From contig CAMYYB010000011.1 of assembly GCA_947303335.1 (NCBI GenBank), positions 1 through 49,547 on the forward strand: DNA of 49,547 nt, in the 5' to 3' direction. Source of the DNA: an uncultured Bacteroidales bacterium (GTDB lineage Bacteria > Bacteroidota > Bacteroidia > Bacteroidales > F082). A program made the translations under genes and the position numbers. Positions within the stretch are counted from its first letter, which is position 1, and each line of letters starts with the position of its first letter. This document shows positions 25,801-33,289 of this stretch, piece by piece. The notes under the pieces are model-generated. The model was not told where the DNA came from. It ran no database searches and was given only the letters and a program-made list of their open reading frames with translations.

Positions 25801-27156
25801 TTGAAACGAACCGACAATCAATCCAAATTCGATACCCTGCGCGAGACGTTTGCCGCTTTTATCTTTGAACGGCAAACGGTGAAGCGGGAAAACGGTGCTT
25901 TATCGCTGGCTTTTGACTTCAATCTTGACAACAGGTTCCATTTCTGTCCCACCCTTGAGATTCCCGCGAGGCCTTTCTTTGACTGGAACAATATTCCTGC
26001 CGAACAGTTGGAGGCTTTGGCGTTCCAGATTGGAATGACTGAGTTGGTCAGTTATTGGAAAATCGCCTGCCCGAAAAGAGTAGTAGTAAAGCCATTTGCA
26101 CTTTCTGAATTACAGAAAATCTTCTGGAAGAAAATGTATTATAACGGTTTGGGTGAGTTCCTGTATCTGAACAGCATTTCGGTATCGGAAGAGGATTTGA
26201 TGACTTTGGAATCGCAAGGGGAGAAGCCCTTCACCAAAGTGGAAATCCCTTTGGAAGAAAAAACACTGGTTCCTGTGGGTGGTGGAAAGGATTCTGTAGT
26301 GACGTTGGAGTGCCTGCGTAAAGAAATGCCAGTACTTCCGCTGATTGTAAATCCGCGAGGGGCCACCTTGAACTGTGTGAAGACGGCTGGGTATTCGAAA
26401 GACGAGTTTATCGTCATCAAACGCACACTCGACCCGACGATGCTTAAACTCAATGCGGAAGGCTATTTGAACGGACACACACCCTTCTCGGCTTTGCTAG
26501 CATTCATCAGTATTTTGGTGGCTTTTGGCAGTAGGTCGAGATACATCGCTTTGTCAAACGAGAACAGTGCCAATGAGTCTACTGTACCTGGCACGAACAT
26601 CAACCACCAATACAGCAAATCCATCGAGTTTGAAAGAGACTTCAGAGACTATGTAGCTGAGAATCTGAACCGTGAAGTACAGTACTTCAGCTTCTTGCGT
26701 CCTTTGAGCGAGCTCCAGATTGCCAGCCTGTTCGCCCAATATGAAGCCTATCATCCTGTGTTTCGCAGCTGCAATGTAGGCAGCAAGACCGACTCGTGGT
26801 GCGGGCATTGCCCTAAATGCCTGTTTACTTGGATTATCCTGTCGCCCTTCCTATCAAGCGAAAAATTGACTGCCATTTTCGGGAAAGACCTGATGGCAGA
26901 TGCTTCTCTGCAACCCATATTGGAGGAGCTGAACGGAACGGCTGCTGTTAAGCCTTTCGAATGCGTTGGAACTGTAGAGGAGGTGAGAGCGTGCATTAAA
27001 ACCGCAGGCATTTCGACGGGTTTAATGACACAACCCTCTAAAGTCCCTGAGCTTGTTGAAGGGCCGACCATAGAAGAAATCCTCCATCGTTTCAACAAAG
27101 AGCATTTTCTTCCCAAACAATTCGAGCAAATCCTAAAATCCCACCTTCATGTTTGA
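25801..27156 (+). CDS. murL: MurL-like UDP-MurNAc-L-Ala-L-Glu epimerase
   Basis: A 451-residue protein (TTG start; an earlier TTG at 25777 lies inside the promoter). It resembles MurL, which converts the terminal L-Glu of UDP-MurNAc-L-Ala-L-Glu to D-Glu with ATP going to AMP and PPi. A PP-loop-like V-G-G-G-K-D-S (Gly160-Ser165) fits adenylate chemistry. Later motifs are S-N-E-N-S-A-N, and W-C-G-H-C-P-K-C with paired cysteines. A MurD-type ligase gene follows with an 8-bp overlap, as expected for the murL-murD2 pathway. Near the C-terminus, K-V-P-E-L-V-E-G-P is encoded by a repeat-like DNA segment. Alternative: an uncharacterised PP-loop protein. Confidence 0.78.
   Translation: MKRTDNQSKFDTLRETFAAFIFERQTVKRENGALSLAFDFNLDNRFHFCPTLEIPARPFFDWNNIPAEQLEALAFQIGMTELVSYWKIACPKRVVVKPFALSELQKIFWKKMYYNGLGEFLYLNSISVSEEDLMTLESQGEKPFTKVEIPLEEKTLVPVGGGKDSVVTLECLRKEMPVLPLIVNPRGATLNCVKTAGYSKDEFIVIKRTLDPTMLKLNAEGYLNGHTPFSALLAFISILVAFGSRSRYIALSNENSANESTVPGTNINHQYSKSIEFERDFRDYVAENLNREVQYFSFLRPLSELQIASLFAQYEAYHPVFRSCNVGSKTDSWCGHCPKCLFTWIILSPFLSSEKLTAIFGKDLMADASLQPILEELNGTAAVKPFECVGTVEEVRACIKTAGISTGLMTQPSKVPELVEGPTIEEILHRFNKEHFLPKQFEQILKSHLHV
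27042..27064 (+). repeat. dispersed-repeat-like segment inside murL
   Basis: The segment with core CCCTGAGCTTGTTGAAGGG has imperfect inverted ends (CCCT/AGGG) and encodes V-P-E-L-V-E-G-P. From memory, closely similar segments recur in many genomes as small intragenic or intergenic repeats giving P-E-L-V-E-G peptides. Only one copy is seen here, so the repeat status is not shown by this window alone. Confidence 0.45.
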
Positions 27157-28402
27157 CTTGATATTGAACCGTTTACGCGGCAAGCGCATTCTCATCCTTG
27201 GTTTCGGTCGCGAGGGCAAATCGACTTTGCACTTTTTGAACAAGTACTTGCCAGATGCGTCAGTTGGCGTAGCTGACAAGAACCCGATGGAAGGCGTGAC
27301 CCATTCAGGAGAACACTATCTTGAGGCGATATACGATTACGACATCGTTATCAAGACTCCAGGTATCTCTTTAAAAGATTTCGATACTAAAGGAGTGGAG
27401 ATTACCTCACAAACCGACCTGTTCCTCAGCCAGTTCCATCATCAAACCATAGGCATCACAGGCACCAAGGGCAAAAGCACCACTACAAGTCTGATTTACC
27501 ATTTGCTGAAGTCCTCTGGACGCGACGCGATACTTACAGGCAATATCGGTATTCCTTGTTTAGATGTGATGGAAGATATCAAGCCAGAGAGCATCGTGGT
27601 ATATGAGCTCTCGGCTCATCAGCTGGAATATGTCCACAACAGTCCCCGTGTAGGTGTGCTGCTCAATGTGTTTGAGGAACATCTTGACCATTTCGGGTCG
27701 ATGATGCGCTATAAATCCACTAAACTCAACATCATGCGCCACATGGGTGAGGACGACATTGCTGTCATCCACGAGTCCCTATTGGATGATGCCTGGCATC
27801 TGTTCGTCAACAATATCGTATTCTCTTTATTTGATATCAGCGAGTTTGTCGATGAAACCGCATTGCCCCTCAAAGGCGAACATAACCTGTTGAATGTAAA
27901 GGCGGCATTGCTGGCTTGCTATGCGTATGACAATACGGACTGTCGTGAATTTGTGCCTTATCTCTATACGTTCAAGCCTCTTGAGCATCGCTTGGAGCCT
28001 GTGGGAACCTTTGGAGGTGTTTCTTTCTACAACGACAGCATTTCCACTATTCCTCAGGCCACAATTGAAGCCTGTAAAGCCTTGGGGCATGTCGACTTCC
28101 TGCTGTTGGGCGGCTTTGACCGAGGAATAGATTATAGCCCTTTGGTGGACTACCTTAAGGAGAATCCTGTTCCGCATCTGCTGTTTACAGGCAAAGCAGG
28201 GAAGAGAATGATGGCTTTAATGGACGGCAAAAGACAGACCCATAAGTATTACAATAATATGGAAGAAGCCTTTGCCTACATAGCCCAATATGCCAACACT
28301 GGCGACATCTGCCTGCTTTCGCCAGCTGCCGCCAGTTATGATCAATACAAGAACTTCGAGGAACGTGGCACGAAGTTCAAGGCTCTTGCTAAAGCCTATT
28401 AG
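27149..28402 (+). CDS. murD2: MurD2-like UDP-MurNAc-L-Ala:L-Glu ligase
   Basis: A 417-residue Mur ligase. An N-terminal Rossmann-like part (I-L-I-L-G-F-G-R-E-G-K-S) is followed by the ATP loop G-I-T-G-T-K-G-K-S-T-T (Gly105-Thr111), the central G-N-I-G-I-P, Y-E-L-S-A-H-Q-L, E-E-H-L-D-H-F and the C-terminal E-H-R-L-E-P domain. It is shorter than classical MurD (about 440-450 residues). Adjacency to MurL indicates the branch that adds L-Glu rather than D-Glu to UDP-MurNAc-L-Ala. The L-Glu preference is inferred from context, not read from a residue. It ends 24 bp from the convergent M48 gene. Confidence 0.82.
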   Translation: MFDLILNRLRGKRILILGFGREGKSTLHFLNKYLPDASVGVADKNPMEGVTHSGEHYLEAIYDYDIVIKTPGISLKDFDTKGVEITSQTDLFLSQFHHQTIGITGTKGKSTTTSLIYHLLKSSGRDAILTGNIGIPCLDVMEDIKPESIVVYELSAHQLEYVHNSPRVGVLLNVFEEHLDHFGSMMRYKSTKLNIMRHMGEDDIAVIHESLLDDAWHLFVNNIVFSLFDISEFVDETALPLKGEHNLLNVKAALLACYAYDNTDCREFVPYLYTFKPLEHRLEPVGTFGGVSFYNDSISTIPQATIEACKALGHVDFLLLGGFDRGIDYSPLVDYLKENPVPHLLFTGKAGKRMMALMDGKRQTHKYYNNMEEAFAYIAQYANTGDICLLSPAAASYDQYKNFEERGTKFKALAKAY

Positions 28403-28426
28403 TACTCAAAAACGAATGAGGTTTGA

Positions 28427-29350
28427 TTAGCCTTTCTTGATGGTGACTTTCTTGCCGCCGCCACCGTTGTTGTTACCACTATTGTTGTTGCCGTTGGTCT
28501 GTCCGTTGTTCACCGTTTTGGGTTTTGTGGTAGTGCCAGCGGGCTTTGAGCCACCAGTTGTACCTGTGGTGGTCATCTTGTATCCTGCTGCCTCACACAT
28601 TTCTTTGACATGCGCTGCACGTTTGTAAGTGTCAGGGTGAGTGGAAAGCAATTCTTGTAATTTGGTCTGTTGTCCCGATTGACCGTTTAATGAAATCAAC
28701 ACGTTTAGAGCATGATACATGGCAAAAGGGTCAACTCCATTATTTATGCAGAACTGCACTGCAGTCTCGTCGGCTTGGGTCTCCTGCTTGCGCGAGTAGG
28801 CATTTTGGGCCAATTGTTGCCCGAGGTCGCCAAGGAAACCGGTGGATAGGGCACCGGCTGTGGTGTTGACGGAGGCTATACCATAACGGGCAGCCACAAT
28901 CAGGTAAGCAGCACGATAAGCATCGCGCACATCTTTATTAATAAGGTGGCCCAACTCATGTCCGATAACGGCGAACACCTCATCGTCGTTCATCACATCC
29001 ATCAAGCCGGTGTAGACACGCACACTGCCGTCACCACTGGCAAAAGCATTGACGGTGCTCGATTGATATACTTTATAATTCAGGTTCAGGTCGCTGATGT
29101 TGTGGAAACGGCTCATGATACGGTCGAGACGCTGTGTGTACTCGTTGCTGGCAGGCAAGATGGTGTTTTGTCCGTCAGTCTCCACCATATACTGGCTACA
29201 AAGCTGTGCCACTTGGGCATCGCTGATGGTCAGGGCCTGCAAAGCAGCCGCACCAGCATTGGCAGCTGCATTCTGGTCCACTACTTTCAAGGAAGAGCAA
29301 CTTGTCGCCATCAGCGCGATAAAAGCCCATAAAATTGCTAATTTCTTCAT
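28427..29350 (-). CDS. M48-family lipoprotein metalloprotease
   Basis: A 307-residue predicted lipoprotein (lipobox M-A-T-S-C, Cys18) of the M48 family, close to LoiP/BepA types. The zinc site is His131-Glu132-L-G-His135, with the third ligand in E-T-Q-A-D-E about 60 residues later. The protein would face the periplasm and act in outer-membrane or lipoprotein quality control. After about residue 255 the tail is low complexity, rich in Thr/Gly/Asn, ending in a lysine-rich K-K-V-T-I-K-K-G; this tail is unusual for the family and probably disordered. Its own promoter is at 29396-29388. Confidence 0.92.
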   Translation of the reverse strand: MKKLAILWAFIALMATSCSSLKVVDQNAAANAGAAALQALTISDAQVAQLCSQYMVETDGQNTILPASNEYTQRLDRIMSRFHNISDLNLNYKVYQSSTVNAFASGDGSVRVYTGLMDVMNDDEVFAVIGHELGHLINKDVRDAYRAAYLIVAARYGIASVNTTAGALSTGFLGDLGQQLAQNAYSRKQETQADETAVQFCINNGVDPFAMYHALNVLISLNGQSGQQTKLQELLSTHPDTYKRAAHVKEMCEAAGYKMTTTGTTGGSKPAGTTTKPKTVNNGQTNGNNNSGNNNGGGGKKVTIKKG

Positions 29351-29387
29351 ATTAACTGTATTTTAGATTGATTTCCGATTTGTCACC

Positions 29388-29396
29388 GCAAAGATA
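29388..29396 (-). promoter_or_regulatory. -7 promoter element of the M48 protease gene
   Basis: Minus-strand TATCTTTGC, 37 bp upstream of the ATG at 29350. Confidence 0.7.
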
Positions 29397-29460
29397 AAGC
29401 ATACTGACGGATTTTTTTTCAAAAAAGTGCATTTTTTTCTTGCATGTTCCAAAATTATTG

Positions 29461-29469
29461 TATTTTTGC
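29461..29469 (+). promoter_or_regulatory. -7 promoter element of the SPFH operon
   Basis: TATTTTTGC, 32 bp upstream of the ATG at 29502. Confidence 0.75.
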
Positions 29470-29501
29470 GTCATCAAAACAATATCAAAATAATATCACT
29501 T

Positions 29502-30443
29502 ATGGAAACAAAAGAATTTGAATTCAAAGGTCTTGCGATGAACGGATTCATCGCGCTGTTTGTTGAAATTGCCATCATTGCCTTGAGCATTTGGGGCTTG
29601 GTCTCATTTGCAAACGAGGAGATTGGCACGCCGATTTTCTCTGTCATCGGCTTGTTGTTAGCCTGCATCCTGCCTATCGGCTTCCGTAAGCTGGAACCCA
29701 ATGAGGCTATGGTGATGCTGTTTTTCGGCAGGTACAAGGGCACGTTCACTCAGACGGGCTTCTACTGGGTCAACTTCCTGATGACCTCCAAGAAGGTCTC
29801 GCTGCGTGCCCGCAACCTCAATCCCGATAATATTAAGGTGAACGACAAGACGGGTAACCCCATCATGATTGGACAAATCCTCGTCTGGAAGTTGAAGGAC
29901 ACTTACAAGGCGATGTTTGAGATTGACTCACAGACAATGGCTGGTGGTGGCTCGGGTACGGCACCCGTGACGGTCTCCAACCGCATGCGTGCTTTCGAGA
30001 GCTTCATTCAGGTGCAGAGCGATGCCGCCTTGCGTGAGGTGGCAGGAATGTACGCTTATGACGAGAATGAGGCTGAAAGCGGTGAACTGACGCTCCGTTC
30101 TGGCGGCAAGGAAATCAACGATGTGCTGCTCTCCAAACTGAATGAACGCCTCACGATGTCGGGCCTGGAGGTACTTGAGGCCCGCATCAACTATCTAGCT
30201 TATTCGCCTGAGATTGCCGCTGTGATGCTGCGCCGTCAGCAAGCGGCGGCCATCATCTCCGCTCGTGAGAAGATTGTGGAAGGCGCGGTCTCGATGGTCA
30301 AGATGGCTTTGGACAAACTGAAGGACGAAGGCGTCGTCGAGCTTGATGAGGAACGTAAGGCCGCCATGGTGAGCAACCTTATGGTGGTGCTCTGTGCTGA
30401 CGAATCGGCACAACCCGTGGTGAATACGGGGTCGTTGTATTGA
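29502..30443 (+). CDS. SPFH (flotillin/stomatin-like) membrane protein
   Basis: A 313-residue protein with two N-terminal hydrophobic segments (about 15-36 and 42-60), then an SPFH domain beginning L-E-P-N-E-A-M-V-M-L-F-F-G-R-Y-K-G-T and a helical C-terminus with R-R-Q-Q-A-A-A-I-I-S-A-R. SPFH proteins form membrane cages or microdomains. The chosen ATG follows a promoter by 32 bp; the open frame runs back to 29427, upstream of the promoter. In many bacteria this subtype is paired with a small Arc-like ribbon-helix-helix gene; one is present here at 32849, four genes downstream. It is only distantly related to the prohibitin-like protein at 12079. Confidence 0.9.
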   Translation: METKEFEFKGLAMNGFIALFVEIAIIALSIWGLVSFANEEIGTPIFSVIGLLLACILPIGFRKLEPNEAMVMLFFGRYKGTFTQTGFYWVNFLMTSKKVSLRARNLNPDNIKVNDKTGNPIMIGQILVWKLKDTYKAMFEIDSQTMAGGGSGTAPVTVSNRMRAFESFIQVQSDAALREVAGMYAYDENEAESGELTLRSGGKEINDVLLSKLNERLTMSGLEVLEARINYLAYSPEIAAVMLRRQQAAAIISAREKIVEGAVSMVKMALDKLKDEGVVELDEERKAAMVSNLMVVLCADESAQPVVNTGSLY

Positions 30444-30453
30444 TTTGGAATTG

Positions 30454-30480
30454 GTAGAGACGCAATGATTGCGTCTCTAC
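30454..30480. repeat. 27-bp perfect hairpin palindrome
   Basis: GTAGAGACGCAAT and its exact reverse complement are separated by one base. It lies between the SPFH stop and the next start. GTAGAGACGC-type palindromes are familiar dispersed repeats in several phyla (from memory). There is no T-run after it on the plus strand, so it is not a standard terminator, though it could stabilise the 3' end of the SPFH message. Confidence 0.8.
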
Positions 30481-30504
30481 AATGGTTTTGACAAAGCAAC
30501 AACA

Positions 30505-31269
30505 ATGAGCAACCTCATCAGTATAATAATAGGCATTGGTCTGATACTGAATGCATTCCGTATTAGGTATATTCCCGATAGGGTCCGCATCAGGAAGCCT
30601 TTTCGACTCGTTTCGCTTTGGAATCGAGAACCGTTTTCTGCAAAAGGCTGGAAGTCCAAATACTATGTTGAATTGGCCGACAACCCTGAATTACAGCGAC
30701 TTTACTTCATCAACTATCTCGTGACGGGCGTGTTGTTCATTCTTCCCGGGTTGATAGGATTGGCTTTCGGCATCAACGTCGTTTATTTCATGCTGTTTGC
30801 GACCATCGTTTCTGGTGGCATGTTCCTGTATGCCAAGCAAAGAGTCACTGGAAGAATTGAGGCTTGGAAATGGGTGCTTTTCGCTGTTGTAGTTTTTAGC
30901 TTGGTGATTGGATGGTCAGTGTCGTATAAGGGCAGCAAAGTGGAAGTGCAGCCCGAAATGCTTTCCATCGAAGGCGACTATGGCATGACTGTTTATTATG
31001 AAAGCATTGATTCCGTTAAAATTGTCACCGAATTGCCGAAAACCAAATATTGCAAGGCGGGCTACGGCTTTGGCAGTAGCAAAAAAGGCGAGTTTCGCCT
31101 GAAAGACGGTTCAGATGCCAAGTTCTACTTATTAGGGAAAGAGGCACCTTATCTGATGCTCTACACCCGTTATGGGCTGATTCTCATTAACTGCAAAACC
31201 ACAGAAGAAACCGATACACTTATTGAGCAATTGAGTGGTAAATTGAAAACTTGCAAAAATGACTGGTAA
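30505..31269 (+). CDS. membrane protein with C-terminal PH-like domain
   Basis: A 254-residue protein with about four hydrophobic segments (about 3-17, 75-95, 96-112 and 130-148) and a C-terminal domain (about 150-250) that resembles bacterial PH-like (bPH) domains. It contains a strand set V-E-V-Q-P-E-M-L-S-I, Y-E-S-I-D-S-V-K-I-V, G-E-F-R-L-K-D-G and L-I-N-C-K-T-T-E-E-T-D-T-L-I-E-Q-L. The same domain recurs at the C-terminus of the protein at 32106-32849. The ATG at 30505 is preferred to 30469, which lies inside the palindrome. It overlaps the next gene by 11 bp. Function is unknown. Confidence 0.75.
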   Translation: MSNLISIIIGIGLILNAFRIRYIPDRVRIRKPFRLVSLWNREPFSAKGWKSKYYVELADNPELQRLYFINYLVTGVLFILPGLIGLAFGINVVYFMLFATIVSGGMFLYAKQRVTGRIEAWKWVLFAVVVFSLVIGWSVSYKGSKVEVQPEMLSIEGDYGMTVYYESIDSVKIVTELPKTKYCKAGYGFGSSKKGEFRLKDGSDAKFYLLGKEAPYLMLYTRYGLILINCKTTEETDTLIEQLSGKLKTCKNDW

Positions 31270-31657
31270 ACCACTATTGATACTATTAGCGATTTTCTTA
31301 CTGCTTGTCGTGGCTGCCGTACCGGTTTGGCTCGCCATTCGGGTGATGCGGCATCCTGAGAAAGACCGGAGTATGAGAGGCGTGATGGCAGAGCAGCGGG
31401 GTGATGAATACGAGAAAGGGATGCAGAAGTTCTTTATGGTCAGTTATTTATCTACTATCCCCTGTTTTGTGATGGCAGCAGTGCTCGAGGATGTCTTCGG
31501 CATGGAAAAGTTTCTTTCCCTGCTGATTCCTGCCATTGCTTTGGGCTTGGTGCTGAACATCACCAAATGGCACTTTACGGGAGAGTTCAGCAAAGCTGGT
31601 TTAGTCACTTTTGCCATTGGGTTGGCACTGACTGTGGTTCTGTTAATTGTAAACTAA
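31259..31657 (+). CDS. small membrane protein, unknown
   Basis: A 132-residue protein with four predicted membrane helices (about 5-27, 59-78, 83-101 and 110-131) joined by a charged loop M-R-H-P-E-K-D-R-S-M-R. No family is recognised. It overlaps the preceding gene by 11 bp and is 6 bp before the next, so it belongs to the SPFH-led operon. Confidence 0.7.
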   Translation: MTGKPLLILLAIFLLLVVAAVPVWLAIRVMRHPEKDRSMRGVMAEQRGDEYEKGMQKFFMVSYLSTIPCFVMAAVLEDVFGMEKFLSLLIPAIALGLVLNITKWHFTGEFSKAGLVTFAIGLALTVVLLIVN

Positions 31658-31663
31658 TCAAAT

Positions 31664-32101
31664 ATGGTATATTATTTTGTTCCTTCTGGTCTCCTGTTAA
31701 TTCTTCTCGGTTGGCTGATTTACCGCAATCCCAACTGGATTAACCCTTATGGCGATATGCCGCCTGAGCGGAAGGCCTTGGTCGACATCGAGGGACTGAA
31801 ACGGGCGGTCGCCCTCACCCTTGGGGTGGGAGGAGGCCTGCTGATTATCGCAGGCTTGCTTTCGGCCTTCAAGGTCATTGACGACAATACCGGAGGCATT
31901 GTGATGGGGGCGGTTTGCCTGGCTATGATTGTGCCCTTGGTGATTGCCATGCGGAGATACAACGGTTTCGGTCGCGACGAGAACGGCGAGGGGTATTACA
32001 GCCTTTACATGAATAAAGCGGCTAAGATTACTGCCGTCGTTGTTACGGTGGTGTTAGTTGCTGTGGTAGTGTTTTTGTCTATAGTATTGAAAAACAGATA
32101 A
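31664..32101 (+). CDS. DUF3784-like small membrane protein
   Basis: A 145-residue protein with four helices. Its first half, L-L-I-L-L-G-W-L-I-Y-R-N-P, then a polar loop with M-P-P-E-R-K-A-L-V-D-I-E-G-L-K-R, then a Gly-rich helix, resembles DUF3784/SdpI-like proteins. That half is clearly related to the N-terminal half of the next protein (L-S-G-W-A-V-Y-R-N-P ... M-S-K-K-R-L-A-K-V-D-L-E-G-L-K). It ends in a strongly hydrophobic Val-rich helix. Function is unknown. Confidence 0.72.
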   Translation: MVYYFVPSGLLLILLGWLIYRNPNWINPYGDMPPERKALVDIEGLKRAVALTLGVGGGLLIIAGLLSAFKVIDDNTGGIVMGAVCLAMIVPLVIAMRRYNGFGRDENGEGYYSLYMNKAAKITAVVVTVVLVAVVVFLSIVLKNR

Positions 32102-32105
32102 TATC

Positions 32106-32849
32106 ATGTTCTGGATAGATTTAATAATGGGCGTAATCCTCATGCTTTCGGGTTGGGCGGTCTATCGTAACCCAATGCTGATATCAGGCGTGAATACGAT
32201 GTCGAAGAAACGGTTGGCCAAAGTCGACTTGGAGGGTCTGAAGCTTGGTTTTCGCAATGTGTTCCTCATCAGCGGCGGGGCAATAGTGCTTCTTGGCGGC
32301 ATTTTCACGCTGACGCATCTGCCCATGGGCTTTCATTTGGTGATGCAACTATTGGCGGTTTTTGCTGCAGTTGTCGCCTGCTTGGTGCTCAGCAAGAGAT
32401 ATGATGCTGGCCTGCAAGGTGAGGAGGGCAAGAAGGAAAGGAAGAAAAACTGGATAGCCATCATCATTACCGCTGTGTCTTTTGCCGTCATACTGTTTTT
32501 CTTTTTCAAAGGCAGTAAGCCGGCAACGGTTGAAGTGTCAGAGGATTACATCACGGCTAAAGGCAGCGGTTATAGTGCTTCGATTCCCTTAATTGACATT
32601 ACCGAGGCCAACATATTGACCGACTGGCCTGATTTTCCCATACGCACCAATGGCATCGCCACCGAAGATGTCGGCATTGGGCATTTCCGCAAGAAAGGAG
32701 GCGAAAGTTGCATGTTGTTCGTATGCACCGATGGCGGTCCCTTGCTTGAAGTGCGTACTGGGGACGGCAAATTGTATTACCTTAACTGCGCCACGGAAGA
32801 GGAAACTCTTGAAATGATTGCGAAAGTGAAATCAAAAGGAGGTAACTAA
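32106..32849 (+). CDS. DUF3784-like plus PH-like domain membrane protein
   Basis: A 247-residue protein that combines modules of its neighbours. Residues about 1-105 (three helices, loop M-S-K-K-R-L-A-K-V-D-L-E-G-L-K) match the protein at 31664. Residues about 140-245, after a helix at about 118-137, match the PH-like C-terminus of the protein at 30505 (G-I-G-H-F-R-K-K-G-G, Y-Y-L-N-C-A-T-E-E-E-T-L-E-M-I). This points to module duplication within the cluster. It shares one base with the next start (TAATG). Function is unknown. Confidence 0.75.
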   Translation: MFWIDLIMGVILMLSGWAVYRNPMLISGVNTMSKKRLAKVDLEGLKLGFRNVFLISGGAIVLLGGIFTLTHLPMGFHLVMQLLAVFAAVVACLVLSKRYDAGLQGEEGKKERKKNWIAIIITAVSFAVILFFFFKGSKPATVEVSEDYITAKGSGYSASIPLIDITEANILTDWPDFPIRTNGIATEDVGIGHFRKKGGESCMLFVCTDGGPLLEVRTGDGKLYYLNCATEEETLEMIAKVKSKGGN

Positions 32850-33022
32850 TGGCCAAAGAAAAAGACAATAGTACGAACAATAAAACCTTTCTGCTCAGGG
32901 TGGACAGCGAGACGATGGAGGCTGTTGAGAAATGGGCTGCCGACGAGTTCCGCTCCGTCAATGGACAGCTGCAATGGATTATCGCAGAAGCCTTGAAAAA
33001 GAACGGGAGGAAAAAGAAATAA
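32849..33022 (+). CDS. 57-residue Arc-like ribbon-helix-helix protein
   Basis: A 57-residue ORF from ATG 32849 to TAA 33020-33022, sharing one base with the upstream stop. After a basic N-terminus it reads K-T-F-L-L-R-V-D-S-E-T-M-E-A-V-E-K-W-A, a beta strand followed by helix one, then S-V-N-G-Q-L-Q-W-I-I-A-E-A-L-K-K, helix two, then a basic tail. This is the Arc/MetJ ribbon-helix-helix fold. Arc-like genes of this length often lie beside SPFH genes. It could autoregulate the operon. It is too short for many gene callers. Confidence 0.8.
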   Translation: MAKEKDNSTNNKTFLLRVDSETMEAVEKWAADEFRSVNGQLQWIIAEALKKNGRKKK

Positions 33023-33027
33023 TAATG

Positions 33028-33062
33028 GATTGCTCCGCAAGAAATCTTGCAGTTAGGCAATC
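33028..33062. other. intra-operon stem-loop
   Basis: GATTGC/GCAATC outer arms (33028-33033, 33057-33062) enclose GCAAGA-AA-TCTTGC (33037-33050). Six A residues follow on the plus strand. It lies between the ribbon-helix-helix gene and the next small gene; it could be an RNA processing or attenuation site. Confidence 0.5.
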
Positions 33063-33077
33063 AAAAAACGAATTGAT

Positions 33078-33266
33078 ATGACTGAAGGACAAATTGTTTT
33101 ATTAGTGGTTCTGTTCCATGTGTTGCAAGCCATCCTCGGAGGCTTCGTTGCAAGACGGCGCGGCAAGTCGTTCTGGTTTTGGTTTGCCGTGTGTTTCATT
33201 ATCATTCCGCCACCTATCGGCTGGATTTGGATGCTCACGAAGACAAGAGACGAGATGATGCCATAA
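33078..33266 (+). CDS. 62-residue two-helix membrane protein
   Basis: Two hydrophobic helices (about 5-24 and 31-52) flank a basic loop A-R-R-R-G-K. It ends with charged T-K-T-R-D-E-M-M-P. No family is recognised, but similar two-helix peptides with F-W-F-x-F containing second helices are common in Bacteroidota. It follows the stem-loop and precedes the hydrolase gene by 23 bp. The coding call rests on the membrane pattern and operon position. Confidence 0.6.
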   Translation: MTEGQIVLLVVLFHVLQAILGGFVARRRGKSFWFWFAVCFIIIPPPIGWIWMLTKTRDEMMP

Positions 33267-33289
33267 AAAACCTGTAAATCCATAAAGTC

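Noticed and set aside
27040-27070. A frameshift or fusion point in MurL
   Set aside because: The frame continues normally on both sides; the oddity is better explained by a short repeat in frame.
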